NCBI GenBank assembly: GCA_963822765.1
Contig: CAWGJL010000029.1
Coordinates: 1 to 64,000 of the forward strand
Direction of reading: 5' to 3'
Origin: Palsa-504 sp963822765
GTDB taxonomy: Bacteria; Actinomycetota; Actinomycetes; Streptosporangiales; Streptosporangiaceae
Length of the DNA stretch: 64,000 nt
The position numbers and the translations under genes are program-made. The notes beneath the pieces are model-generated. The model was not told the origin of the DNA, did no database searches, and saw nothing but the letters and a program-made list of their open reading frames with translations. Positions within the stretch are counted from its first letter, which is position 1; each line of letters starts with the position of its first letter. Positions 7,554 through 15,503 of this stretch are shown piece by piece.

Positions 7554-9716
7554 GTGGACGCCCACCGCACGGAACTGACGACCCGCGGCGGCGTGCGGGT
7601 CATCCGCACCGCCACCCCGTTCGACCCGGCCGAGCTCGACCGGATCGCGGCGCTCGTAGACGAGCGCCGCGGCGGCGTGATGAGCTCCGGGATGGAGTAT
7701 CCCGGACGGTACAGCCGCTGGCACATGGCCTACGCCGACCCGTGCGCCGAGATCATCGCCACCGGGCGGCGGATCACCGCGCGGGCGCTGAACGACCGCG
7801 GCCGGGTCCTGCTGCCGGTGATCCGCGCGGCCATGGCCCGGACGGGGGAACCCCTCGGCGACGACACCGTGGTGATCCCGGAACCCGGCCCTGACTTCAC
7901 CGAGGAGGAGCGCAGCCGGCGGCCCACGGTGTTCAGCGCGCTGCGGGAGATCGCGGCGGCGTTCGGCTGCGCGGACCCGCATCTGGGCCTGTACGGGGCG
8001 TTCGGCTATGACCTGGCCTTCCAGTTCGAGCCGGTGCGGCTGCGCCGCGAGCGCCCGGCCGGGCAGCGCGACCTGGTCCTGCACCTGCCCGACGAGATCT
8101 GGGTGCTGGACCGCAAGCGCGAGGAGGCGGTCAGGTACGCCTACGAGTTCGAGGTGGACGGCGCGTCGACGGCCGGGCTCGAGCGCCTGACGGCTGGCAC
8201 GGTCCCGCAGCACGATCCACGCTCCGTTCGGCCGAATGATCTTCCTCCGCCGCCGGAGCCGGGCAGCTATGCGCGCGTCGTGCAGGAAGCGCGGCAGCGG
8301 TTCGCCCGCGGGGACCTGTTCGAGGTGGTGCCGAGCCACGTGTTCCACGGGCGGTGCGCGTCGCCGGCCGCGTTCTACGACCTGCTGCGGCAGCGCAACC
8401 CGGCCCCGTACGAGTTCCTGTTCAACCTGGGCGAGGGGGAGTACCTGGTCGGCGCGTCGCCCGAGATGTACGTCCGGGTCACCGGGGACCGGGTCGAGAC
8501 CTGCCCGATCGCGGGCACCATCGCGCGCGGCGAGGACACGCTGGAGGACGCGGCGAACATCGCCACCCTGCTCGGCTCGGCCAAGGAGGAGTCCGAGCTG
8601 ACCATGTGCACCGACGTGGACCGTAACGACAAGGCGCGGGTGTGCGTGCCCGGCTCGGTCCGGGTCATCGGCCGGCGCCAGATCGAGATGTACAGCCGCC
8701 TCATCCATACCGTGGACCACATCGAGGGCCGGCTGCGGCCCGGGTTCGACGCGCTCGACGCGTTCCTCACCCACATGTGGGCCGTCACCGTGACCGGCGC
8801 GCCCAAGACCTGGGCCATGCAGTTCATCGAGGATCACGAGCAGACCCCGCGCCGCTGGTACGGCGGGGCGGTCGGCAAGATCGGCTTCGACGGGTCCATG
8901 AACACCGGCCTCACCCTGCGGACCGCGCACATCACCGGCGGGATCGCCGCCGTGCGCGCGGGCGCGACGCTGCTATACGACTCGATCCCCGACGCCGAGG
9001 AAAAGGAAACCCACATCAAGGCCCGCGCCCTGCTGGAGACCCTGGCCGAGGCCGGGCACGCGGCCCAGGGCGTCGCGCGCCCCGCGGCGAGCGTGCCTTC
9101 GGACGGCGGCCGCGGCCTGCGGATCCTGCTGGTCGACCACCAGGACTCGTTCGTGCACACGCTGGGCGACTATTTCCGCCAGTACGGCGCGGAGGTGACG
9201 ACGCTGCGGTTCGGGTTCCCCCCGGCGCTACTGGACTCCTACGCGCCGGACCTGGTGGTGCTCTCACCCGGGCCCGGCCGCCCGGCCGACTTCGGCTGCG
9301 CGGCGCTGCTCGACGAGGTGTACGCGCGGGGCCTGCCGGCGTTCGGCGTGTGCCTGGGCTTGCAGGCCATGGCGGAGCACGCCGGCGGCGGACTGTCGCT
9401 GCTGCCCGAGCCCGCGCACGGCAAGCCCGGGCTGGTCCGGGTGGCCGGCGGAGAACTGCTGGCCGGGCTGCCTGCCGAGTTCACCGCGGGCCGCTACCAC
9501 AGCCTGTACGTGCCGGCCGACCAGGTGCGCGGCGGGTTCGTGGTGACCGCCGCCACCTCCGACGGGGTGGTGATGGCCATCGAGGACGCCCAGGCCGGGC
9601 GCTGGGCGGTGCAGTTCCACCCCGAGTCGATCCTGACCGCCTCCGGCCGCGCCGGCCACCAGGTCATCGCCAACGTCCTGGACCTGTGCCGCGCCCGGGC
9701 TGGCGCCGTCCGCTGA
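7554..9716 (+). CDS. trpE(G): anthranilate synthase, fused TrpE-TrpG
   Basis: This 720-residue protein makes anthranilate from chorismate and glutamine, the first step of tryptophan synthesis. Residues 1-505 are the chorismate-using component I (GASPEMYVRV, CPIAGTIARG, DRNDKARV, GAVGKIGFDGSMNTGLTLRT). Residues about 518-718 are a class I glutamine amidotransferase with nucleophile Cys in GVCLGLQAMAEH and the HPES histidine. The start is GTG at 7554, with GGAGGGG 4 nt before it. An upstream in-frame ATG would lie inside the leader. One-chain TrpEG enzymes are known in rhizobia, some actinomycetes and antibiotic clusters. Here the trp leader argues for the biosynthetic role; phenazine-type ADIC synthase is a less likely alternative. 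Confidence 0.9.
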   Translation: MDAHRTELTTRGGVRVIRTATPFDPAELDRIAALVDERRGGVMSSGMEYPGRYSRWHMAYADPCAEIIATGRRITARALNDRGRVLLPVIRAAMARTGEPLGDDTVVIPEPGPDFTEEERSRRPTVFSALREIAAAFGCADPHLGLYGAFGYDLAFQFEPVRLRRERPAGQRDLVLHLPDEIWVLDRKREEAVRYAYEFEVDGASTAGLERLTAGTVPQHDPRSVRPNDLPPPPEPGSYARVVQEARQRFARGDLFEVVPSHVFHGRCASPAAFYDLLRQRNPAPYEFLFNLGEGEYLVGASPEMYVRVTGDRVETCPIAGTIARGEDTLEDAANIATLLGSAKEESELTMCTDVDRNDKARVCVPGSVRVIGRRQIEMYSRLIHTVDHIEGRLRPGFDALDAFLTHMWAVTVTGAPKTWAMQFIEDHEQTPRRWYGGAVGKIGFDGSMNTGLTLRTAHITGGIAAVRAGATLLYDSIPDAEEKETHIKARALLETLAEAGHAAQGVARPAASVPSDGGRGLRILLVDHQDSFVHTLGDYFRQYGAEVTTLRFGFPPALLDSYAPDLVVLSPGPGRPADFGCAALLDEVYARGLPAFGVCLGLQAMAEHAGGGLSLLPEPAHGKPGLVRVAGGELLAGLPAEFTAGRYHSLYVPADQVRGGFVVTAATSDGVVMAIEDAQAGRWAVQFHPESILTASGRAGHQVIANVLDLCRARAGAVR

Positions 9717-9922
9717 GCTCAACCGGACGTCAGTGAACATGTAGTCGATGACGACCTCTGTTTCCGGAGTGCCGTCGGGGCCATTGCCATGAAGGGCACG
9801 ATGGCCTGCGCTTAGCAGGTGTCAATCATCACTCGAGGACGCTAGCGGGTAGACGGCCGGGCTGCGGGCGCACACGCGGACTGTCTGGCGCTGTGCGGCG
9901 CCGACCTGTAGTGTGCTGTGCC

Positions 9923-10711
9923 ATGAGGAGCGTTGAGCCCGAGGTTTTCCTGGTCGCTCGGCCCAAGGTCGACTACGACGCGATGGCCGCCTACCTGCGC
10001 GAAGTGGGTGGCGAGCGCTGGCTGGAGCGGCTAGACCGCGACCAGCTCGGCAATGACGCGCAGGACCTGGCGGAGTTCGCCGGGAAGATGTGCTACCGCT
10101 CCTGGGAACCCGGCCTGAACCCGAACGTCCGCAAGGTCCGCGACGACCAGGCCGAGTACCTGCAGAACATCCTGAAGCAGGCGCACGGCTCGGTGCTCGA
10201 GCACGTCAGCTTCACCTTCGTGCTGCACAACGTCTCGCGTGTTTTCAGCCATGAAGTTGTCAGGCACCGGCCCGGCACGGCCGTGTCGCAGGAGTCGCTG
10301 CGCTATGTCCGGCTCGATGAGCTGCCGTTCTGGTTCCCCCAGTGGGCCCTGGCCGACGCGGAGCTGATGAAACGGGCCACCGCCCTGCTGACCGAGCTCG
10401 AGCAGTTCCAGCTGTGGATGGCCGGGCATTTCGGGCTGGACGACGACGGCGTCAAGATGCACGAGAAGAAGGCCAAGACCTCGTTCATGCGCCGGTTCGC
10501 CCCCGAGGGCGTGGCCACCGGGCTGGTCTGGACGGCGAACATCCGCACCCTGCGGCACACCATCGAGGCGCGGACCGACCAGGGCGCCGAGGAGGAGATC
10601 CGCCTGGTGTTCAACAAGATCGGCGAGCTCATGCGCGAAGAGGCGCCGGCCCTGTTCGGGGACTACACGGTGACCGACGGCACGTGGATTCCCGGCTGGC
10701 GTAAGGTCTGA
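9923..10711 (+). CDS. thyX: flavin-dependent thymidylate synthase ThyX
   Basis: This 262-residue enzyme methylates dUMP to dTMP with FAD, NADPH and methylene-tetrahydrofolate. The ThyX signature is present as RHRPGTAVSQESLRY, one residue longer than the common RHRxxSxNExSxRY (the RHRX8S form). The folate/FAD-binding part continues RTLRHTIEARTDQGAEEEIR. I chose the ATG at 9923 because a TAGTGT -10 box ends 8 nt before it, which suggests leaderless transcription; an upstream in-frame GTG is possible. It converges on the flavohaemoglobin gene, with stops one base apart. Confidence 0.9.
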   Translation: MRSVEPEVFLVARPKVDYDAMAAYLREVGGERWLERLDRDQLGNDAQDLAEFAGKMCYRSWEPGLNPNVRKVRDDQAEYLQNILKQAHGSVLEHVSFTFVLHNVSRVFSHEVVRHRPGTAVSQESLRYVRLDELPFWFPQWALADAELMKRATALLTELEQFQLWMAGHFGLDDDGVKMHEKKAKTSFMRRFAPEGVATGLVWTANIRTLRHTIEARTDQGAEEEIRLVFNKIGELMREEAPALFGDYTVTDGTWIPGWRKV

Positions 10712-10712
10712 G

Positions 10713-11897
10713 CTAGTCGCCCAGGTCGTAGCGGATCAGGTGATCCGGGGCGCCGCGCTCCCTTAGCACCTGCACGGTCTTGGCGATCATCGCGTCCGGC
10801 CCGCTGATGTAGATATCCCGGTCGGCCCAGGTCGCCTTGGCGGCCAGTTCGGGCACCGTGCCGTACATGACCTCCTCGCGGGTCGGCTCGTCCGACACCG
10901 CCGGGATGACCTGCAGCCACGGGTAGGCAACCTCCATCTGCTGCAGCTCGGCCAGGTCGTACAGGTCCCGGTGGCGCCGCGCGCCGGCGTAGAGCACGAC
11001 CTCGCGGCGGCGCCCGGGGGCGGGAGCCCGGATGATCGCCTCGATGATGGCCTTGATCGGCGCCAGGCCGGTGCCGCCCGCCAGGCACAGGACGTCCCGC
11101 GGCGAGTCCGTCTTCGCGGTCATCGCGCCCTGCGGCGCGCCGAGCACCAGCGGGTCGCCGGGCCGGACGTGGTGGACCAGAGCCGGGCTGACCAGGCCGC
11201 CGGCGATGGCGCGGACGTGCAGGCGCAGCGTCCCGTCCGGTCGCGGGGCGTTCGCGATGGAGTACCGGCGCCACAGCCGGGGCCAGTGCGGCGTCTGCAC
11301 GCTGACGTACTGGCCGGGCAGGTAGCTCAGCGGCTGTTCGGGCGCGACGGTGAGCACCGCGATGTCGGGCCCGCGCAGCTCGGTGGCGGTGACGTTGGCG
11401 ATCCACCAGGCCGGGGCGTGCTCGGCGTCGCGGTCAGCGGCGTCGATCATGACGTCGACGGCGTGGTCGAACGCGCGTTCCCAGGCCCGCTGCGTGGTCT
11501 CGTCCCAGCCCTGCGCGGCGAACCGGTGCAGCGTCGCCAGCAGCGCGCGGCGGAACATCCCGTAGTGCTGGTTCCGGACGCCGAACTTGCGGTGCGCGCG
11601 CCCGAGCTGCTCCAGGTAGGGCACGAGCACCGCCGGGTCGTCCTGGTCGCGGGCGATCCGGACCAGGGCGCGGAAGAACCGCCTGCGCTGCACGTCCATC
11701 GCGGCCGGGAACATAGCCCGGATCTCGCTGTCCATGGCGAACAGCTGGCCGTAGAAATAGGTCATCGCCGCGTCGGCGATCGGTTCGAGCAGAAACAATG
11801 AGGCTTGAGCGGGATTGCCGGCCACCCCACCTGTACCGTTGAAGGGCGGGGAACCCTTGCCATGGCGCGGCGATCCGCCACCTGCCGACATTGTCAC
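10713..11897 (-). CDS. flavohaemoglobin-like globin/FAD-NAD reductase
   Basis: The 394-residue protein joins an N-terminal globin to a ferredoxin-NADP reductase-type module, the layout of Hmp-like NO dioxygenases and group II actinobacterial flavohaemoglobins. The globin has a Tyr at the distal B10 region (MTYFYGQLF) and the proximal histidine in LGRAHRKFGV. The FAD site is WRRYSIANAP, and the NAD site is CLAGGTGLAPIKAIIEAI, ending YISGPDAMI. The first 30 residues are Gly/Pro-rich and look disordered; a shorter start is possible. It is expected to detoxify nitric oxide in the cytoplasm. It is transcribed away from the hydrolase gene at 12049. Confidence 0.85.
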   Translation of the reverse strand: MTMSAGGGSPRHGKGSPPFNGTGGVAGNPAQASLFLLEPIADAAMTYFYGQLFAMDSEIRAMFPAAMDVQRRRFFRALVRIARDQDDPAVLVPYLEQLGRAHRKFGVRNQHYGMFRRALLATLHRFAAQGWDETTQRAWERAFDHAVDVMIDAADRDAEHAPAWWIANVTATELRGPDIAVLTVAPEQPLSYLPGQYVSVQTPHWPRLWRRYSIANAPRPDGTLRLHVRAIAGGLVSPALVHHVRPGDPLVLGAPQGAMTAKTDSPRDVLCLAGGTGLAPIKAIIEAIIRAPAPGRRREVVLYAGARRHRDLYDLAELQQMEVAYPWLQVIPAVSDEPTREEVMYGTVPELAAKATWADRDIYISGPDAMIAKTVQVLRERGAPDHLIRYDLGD

Positions 11898-12048
11898 ACT
11901 CTCAGTGTCGCATTAGGAGCGGAACGCTACCATCGATTCCCGGCAAGCCGGGATCAACCGGTGCAGGCGATTTTCCCGGTGGGCGGGCCTGGCGCGGGCG
12001 CGATGGACCATTATGGACAGTGGAACCTTATGTGCAGGAGGACGACGG

Positions 12049-12837
12049 ATGGGCCGCCCGATAATCGGCATCACTGGCGAGCTCGAGGCAGCTCGCTGGC
12101 GCAACTGGATTCGCGAAGCGGTCCTCTCGCCGGTGAGCTACACGCGGGCCGTCGAGCGCGCGGGCGGAACGCCAGTCATCTTGCCGCCGGTCCCCTCCAG
12201 TTCCGTACCCAGCCTGATCGCCAAGATTGACGGCCTGCTCGTGGCGGGCGGCCGGGATGTCGACCCCTCCCTCTACAACGAGGCCCCGCACGACCAGACC
12301 GACGTGCCCGACCACCGGCGGGACCGGTTCGAGATCCTCATGACCCGCGCGGCGATCGAAGCCGACCTGCCCTTCCTGGCCATCTGCCGGGGCATGCACA
12401 TCCTCAACGTGGCCCGCGGCGGAACCCTGATCCAGCACCTGCCCGACCGGCTCGGCAGCGAGAGCCACAAGCCGGACCCGGTGAAGATGACCAGCCACGA
12501 CGTCCAGATCAGCGCGGCGAGCAAGCTCGGCCTGGTCCTCGGCGCCAGCGCGCAGGTGCCCGCCGCCCATCACCAGGGCATCGACCGGATCGGCAGCGGG
12601 CTGCTCACCGTGGCCTGGACACCGGACCAGGTGGTGGAGGCGGTCGAGCTGCAGGGACATAAGTTCGGCATCGGCGTGCAGTGGCACCCGGAAGAGGGCG
12701 ACGACGGGCGGATTTTCGAGGCCCTGGTGGCCGCGGCTAAGCCCGCGCCCGCCGCGGCCGCCCCCGCCGCCGAGGTGGCCGGCCGGTCCAAGCGGACCTC
12801 CAAGCGGCACGCGGCCCGTTCTTTACCGCAGCGCTAG
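12049..12837 (+). CDS. gamma-glutamyl-gamma-aminobutyrate hydrolase family (class I GATase-like)
   Basis: The 262-residue protein is of the PuuD type (peptidase C26). It has GLLVAGGRDVDPSLY, a nucleophile Cys in FLAICRGMHILNVARGG, and the catalytic His-Glu in GVQWHPEEGDD. Members remove gamma-glutamyl groups in polyamine or GABA degradation. AGGAGG 7 nt upstream fixes the ATG at 12049 over an earlier in-frame ATG. The last 30 residues are a basic Ala-rich tail not needed for the fold. It is convergent with the next gene, sharing the CTAG of both stop codons. No other putrescine genes are nearby, so the exact substrate is uncertain. Confidence 0.85.
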   Translation: MGRPIIGITGELEAARWRNWIREAVLSPVSYTRAVERAGGTPVILPPVPSSSVPSLIAKIDGLLVAGGRDVDPSLYNEAPHDQTDVPDHRRDRFEILMTRAAIEADLPFLAICRGMHILNVARGGTLIQHLPDRLGSESHKPDPVKMTSHDVQISAASKLGLVLGASAQVPAAHHQGIDRIGSGLLTVAWTPDQVVEAVELQGHKFGIGVQWHPEEGDDGRIFEALVAAAKPAPAAAAPAAEVAGRSKRTSKRHAARSLPQR

Positions 12838-13838
12838 CGCCCGACTGGACAGGTGCGGCTGCACGGGTGCGGCGTGCCCTGCCAGCCGAGGCGGCGCAGG
12901 ACCGCGGCGATCTCCGCGGCGGTCCGGCAGCGGTTGGCGGTGGCGTCGGGCCAGCCGTACCGAAGCGTCCGCGTGTCCTGAAGCTGGTTCGCGTTGTCCC
13001 GGCGGGTATCGCGCCAGCGGCCCTCGGCCGGGTGGGCGGCCAGCCCGTCGAGCTCGACACACAGGCCGTGCCCCTCGTACAGGTTGTCCAGGTACCTGGT
13101 GCCGCTGCCGTGCCGGCGCCTGGCCTGCCGCCGCGCCGCAGGCAGGCCGTGGGCGCGCTCCACGCCGTAGACATAGTTGCGCTCCAGCGGCGAGTGGACG
13201 CCGTCGGCCGCGTCCTGCAAGGCGCCGGTGATCCAGGCCCGCCAGCGGATCCTGGACCGGCTGGCCAGCGCCTGGCCCAGCAATTCCGCCGACGTCAGCC
13301 GGCGCCCCACCGCGGCCGAGATCCAGCCGTACGCGTCATCGAACGTCCGGGCCTTGGCCACCAGGTCCAGGACCGTGTCCTCCACCGTGGTCCGCGGCAG
13401 CTGCCAAGGCGGCTGCCACTGCGGCCGCAAGCACCGCGACCGATGGATGACAACTCCCCTTATCTTCATACGACCGGGACGTCGTTCGGCCGGGACGCTG
13501 ACGTGGATCGGGCCGACCGGTTTGTCGATGATGCCGTGTACCTCCGCGGCCGTTTCATGGCTCAGGGCGGCGCCGGGTCCCGCCCGGACGACCGCAGCCC
13601 ACAGCTTCGCCTCCCGCGATGGATCGCCGGTGAAGGTCGCATACGCACCTCGGTACACGCGCCGCCACTCGCCGGATCGAAGCCGCCAGGTGATGGCGTC
13701 CTCCGTAAATCCCGCCCTGCGTGCCTGCTTCCTAGACACGACGGCGGATTGCTCCTGCAATTGAAATTGCCAGCTCAGGCTATTTTCATCTACCACGCCT
13801 TCGACCTTGCATCCCGCCCTCCGCACTCGCAACCCCAC
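12834..13838 (-). CDS. AbiEi-like N-terminal domain / DUF559 endonuclease-like protein
   Basis: The 334-residue protein has an AbiEi-antitoxin-like winged helix at the N-terminus (SRKQARRAGFTEDAITWRLRSGEWRRVYRGAY), a middle region typical of these proteins (ETAAEVHGI, VSVPAERR), and a C-terminal Vsr/DUF559-type restriction-endonuclease-like part (SPLERNYVYGVERAHGLP ... LYEGHGLCVELDG). This architecture is common in actinobacteria, usually as solitary genes with no proven function. No AbiEii toxin partner is adjacent. The start is uncertain: GTG at 13838 or at 13796. The upstream region holds two DnaA boxes and a long palindrome. Confidence 0.7.
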   Translation of the reverse strand: MGLRVRRAGCKVEGVVDENSLSWQFQLQEQSAVVSRKQARRAGFTEDAITWRLRSGEWRRVYRGAYATFTGDPSREAKLWAAVVRAGPGAALSHETAAEVHGIIDKPVGPIHVSVPAERRPGRMKIRGVVIHRSRCLRPQWQPPWQLPRTTVEDTVLDLVAKARTFDDAYGWISAAVGRRLTSAELLGQALASRSRIRWRAWITGALQDAADGVHSPLERNYVYGVERAHGLPAARRQARRRHGSGTRYLDNLYEGHGLCVELDGLAAHPAEGRWRDTRRDNANQLQDTRTLRYGWPDATANRCRTAAEIAAVLRRLGWQGTPHPCSRTCPVGR

Positions 13839-13849
13839 TTTCCCGGCCC

Positions 13850-13876
13850 TGTGGATAACCCGCCGCCTGTGGATAA
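13850..13876 (+). promoter_or_regulatory. pair of consensus DnaA boxes
   Basis: TGTGGATAA, the complement of the strict DnaA box TTATCCACA, occurs at 13850-13858 and 13868-13876 in the same orientation, starts 18 bases apart. Both lie just upstream of the AbiEi/DUF559 gene. No dnaA, dnaN or other origin genes are near, so this is not the main origin. It could be a DnaA-titration or regulatory site. Confidence 0.5.
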
Positions 13877-13891
13877 CCCCGTTCGCGAAGC

Positions 13892-13939
13892 GATCGTGGA
13901 CAGTTACTGGTGCTATAACGCCAGTAACTGTCCACGATC
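13892..13939. repeat. 19-bp perfect inverted repeat
   Basis: GATCGTGGACAGTTACTGG at 13892-13910 is followed, after a 10-base spacer, by its exact complement at 13921-13939. There is no T-run, so it is not an ordinary intrinsic terminator. It may be a REP-like or mobile palindromic unit, or a very strong hairpin between the two minus-strand genes. Confidence 0.8.
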
Positions 13940-14064
13940 ACGGATGGCCGGTACGCGGGCACGGAGGGAGGGGCGGGGGCACGGAGCGGCGGGGGCGGAG
14001 GGGCACGGGGGGCGGGGCGCGGGGGTACGGAGCGGCGGGGGCGGAGGGGCCGGCGGGGGCGGGG
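13940..14064 (+). repeat. G-rich low-complexity tract with 23-bp direct repeat
   Basis: The plus strand is almost all G with occasional C and A for about 115 bases. A 23-base unit beginning ACGGAGCGGCGGGGGCGGAG occurs at 13981-14003 and again at 14027-14049. Runs of three or more G suggest quadruplex potential. No gene is seen; it lies just after the ccdA stop. Confidence 0.6.
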
Positions 14065-14919
14065 CTACATGGGGGGTTGGTAGTTGCTGACCCAGTGGAC
14101 TTGGAGCCAGGCCATGAACGTGGACCAGGCGCCGGTCACCTCGAGCAGGCCGACGCAGACCAGCATGGCCCCGCCGACCCTGGTCACCAGGCGGGCCCGC
14201 CGCCTGGCGAAGGCGAACGCCCGCATCGCCAGCTGGAAGCCGAGCGAGACGAACAGGAACGGGATGCCCAGGCCCAGGGCGTAGACGAAGGCCAGCAGCG
14301 CGCCCCGCGACACGGTCCCGCTGGAGGCCGACAGGGCCAGCACGGCGGTGAGCGTCGGCCCGATGCACGGCGTCCAGCCGAGCCCGAACATCACGCCCAG
14401 CAGCGGCGCGCCGGCCAGGCCCGCCTTCGGCCGGGCGGACGGGCGCACGATCCGGCCCGCGAACGAGAACCGGTCGAATACCCCGGCGAACAGCAGCCCG
14501 AGCAGGATGGTCAGCCCGCCCAAGATCCGCGTCAGCAGCCGCGCGTGCCCGGTGAGCAGGTGCCCGAGCCCGCCCAGCGCCGCCCCGTAGGCGACGAACA
14601 CCACCGAGAAGCCCAGCACGAACAGCGCCGTCCCGGCCACCACGCGGGCCCGGGGCGCGGGCACAGCGGGAGCGACCGGACGTGCGGCCACCGCCACCGC
14701 GGATCCGTCCGGCGTCAGCGGCGCCGGCCCGGGCGCCGGTCCACCCGCCGGAGCCGGCGCAGGGCCCGAGGCGCCGGCCATGCCGGTGACGAACGACAGG
14801 TAGCCGGGCACCAGCGGCAGGCAGCACGGCGAGAGGAAGGTCACCGCGCCCGCCGCGGCCGCCACGGGCAGGGCCAGGATCAGCGGGCCGGAGGTGACCA
14901 GCTGGGCCGTTCCGCTCAT
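14065..14919 (-). CDS. ccdA: cytochrome c biogenesis protein CcdA family
   Basis: This 284-residue polytopic membrane protein of the CcdA/DsbD-beta family moves reducing power across the membrane for cytochrome c maturation or disulfide reduction. The two key cysteine motifs are present: FLSPCCLPLVPGYLSF (first helix) and GLGWTPCIGPTLTAVL. About six transmembrane segments are visible. A Pro/Ala-rich cytoplasmic or external loop at about residues 48-92 is longer than usual. A CATAGT box 6 nt before the ATG suggests a leaderless transcript. No ResB, ResC or thioredoxin-like partner lies next to it here. Confidence 0.85.
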   Translation of the reverse strand: MSGTAQLVTSGPLILALPVAAAAGAVTFLSPCCLPLVPGYLSFVTGMAGASGPAPAPAGGPAPGPAPLTPDGSAVAVAARPVAPAVPAPRARVVAGTALFVLGFSVVFVAYGAALGGLGHLLTGHARLLTRILGGLTILLGLLFAGVFDRFSFAGRIVRPSARPKAGLAGAPLLGVMFGLGWTPCIGPTLTAVLALSASSGTVSRGALLAFVYALGLGIPFLFVSLGFQLAMRAFAFARRRARLVTRVGGAMLVCVGLLEVTGAWSTFMAWLQVHWVSNYQPPM

Positions 14920-14964
14920 ATGCCCACTATGCCACGCGGGCCAGAGCCGGTCGACGGCGGGCTA

Positions 14965-15447
14965 CTACATCACGTAGTCGATCAAGCCGATGACCCCGCC
15001 GACGCCGACGAGGGCAGCGCGAAGACCAGGACCACGTAACAGGCCAGCGCCACCGCGAAGGCCAGCGACATGCCCAGGGACGCGCCGGACGCGCCGTTGC
15101 CGGCGAAGCCCGAGCCCGGCGAACCCCGCGCCCAGGATGGCCAGCAGCCCGATCGCCGACATCCAGACCGACAGCGGGTGCCGCACCGCGATGGCCCGGA
15201 TCAGCTGGCCCAGCGCCGCGATGAGGAGCAGGATGCCCAGGATCACGTGCAGCGCCAGGTCCGGGCTGGAGAACAGGCCGACGGACTTGGCCGGCGTCGG
15301 CGCCGTCCCGTACAGGTTGTAGACGATGCCCAGGACGAACTGGACGATAAGCATGATCACGGCACCGAGGCTGGACAGCCGCAACCGGACCAGCCGGCTC
15401 GCCTGAGCCTGCCCCGCCGCCCGCGCGGCAGCGTGTGTCTCTGACAT
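14965..15447 (-). CDS. small membrane protein, 3' end probably frameshifted
   Basis: As written, 160 residues are read. The first ~107 give three good transmembrane segments (SSLGAVIMLIVQFVLGIVYN, LHVILGILLLIAALGQLI, VWMSAIGLLAILGAGFAG), after which the frame turns Arg-rich and implausible. Skipping one base near 15108-15118 (minus strand GGGCTCGGGC) instead gives a fourth helix, SLGMSLAFAVALACYVVLVF, ending at a TGA at 14982. So either a one-base sequencing insertion or a real frameshift is present. A TAGGAT box 7 nt before the ATG suggests a leaderless mRNA. Function unknown. Confidence 0.65.
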   Translation of the reverse strand: MSETHAAARAAGQAQASRLVRLRLSSLGAVIMLIVQFVLGIVYNLYGTAPTPAKSVGLFSSPDLALHVILGILLLIAALGQLIRAIAVRHPLSVWMSAIGLLAILGAGFAGLGLRRQRRVRRVPGHVAGLRGGAGLLRGPGLRAALVGVGGVIGLIDYVM

Positions 15448-15503
15448 CCGTGAAATCCTAACCGGCGCCAGGCGCGCCCCGCGGAGCGGCTAAGGTTGGC
15501 CAG

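Noticed and set aside
13850..14064. The gap as a chromosomal origin (oriC)
   Set aside because: Only two DnaA boxes, no A/T-rich unwinding element and no dnaA/dnaN/recF neighbours.
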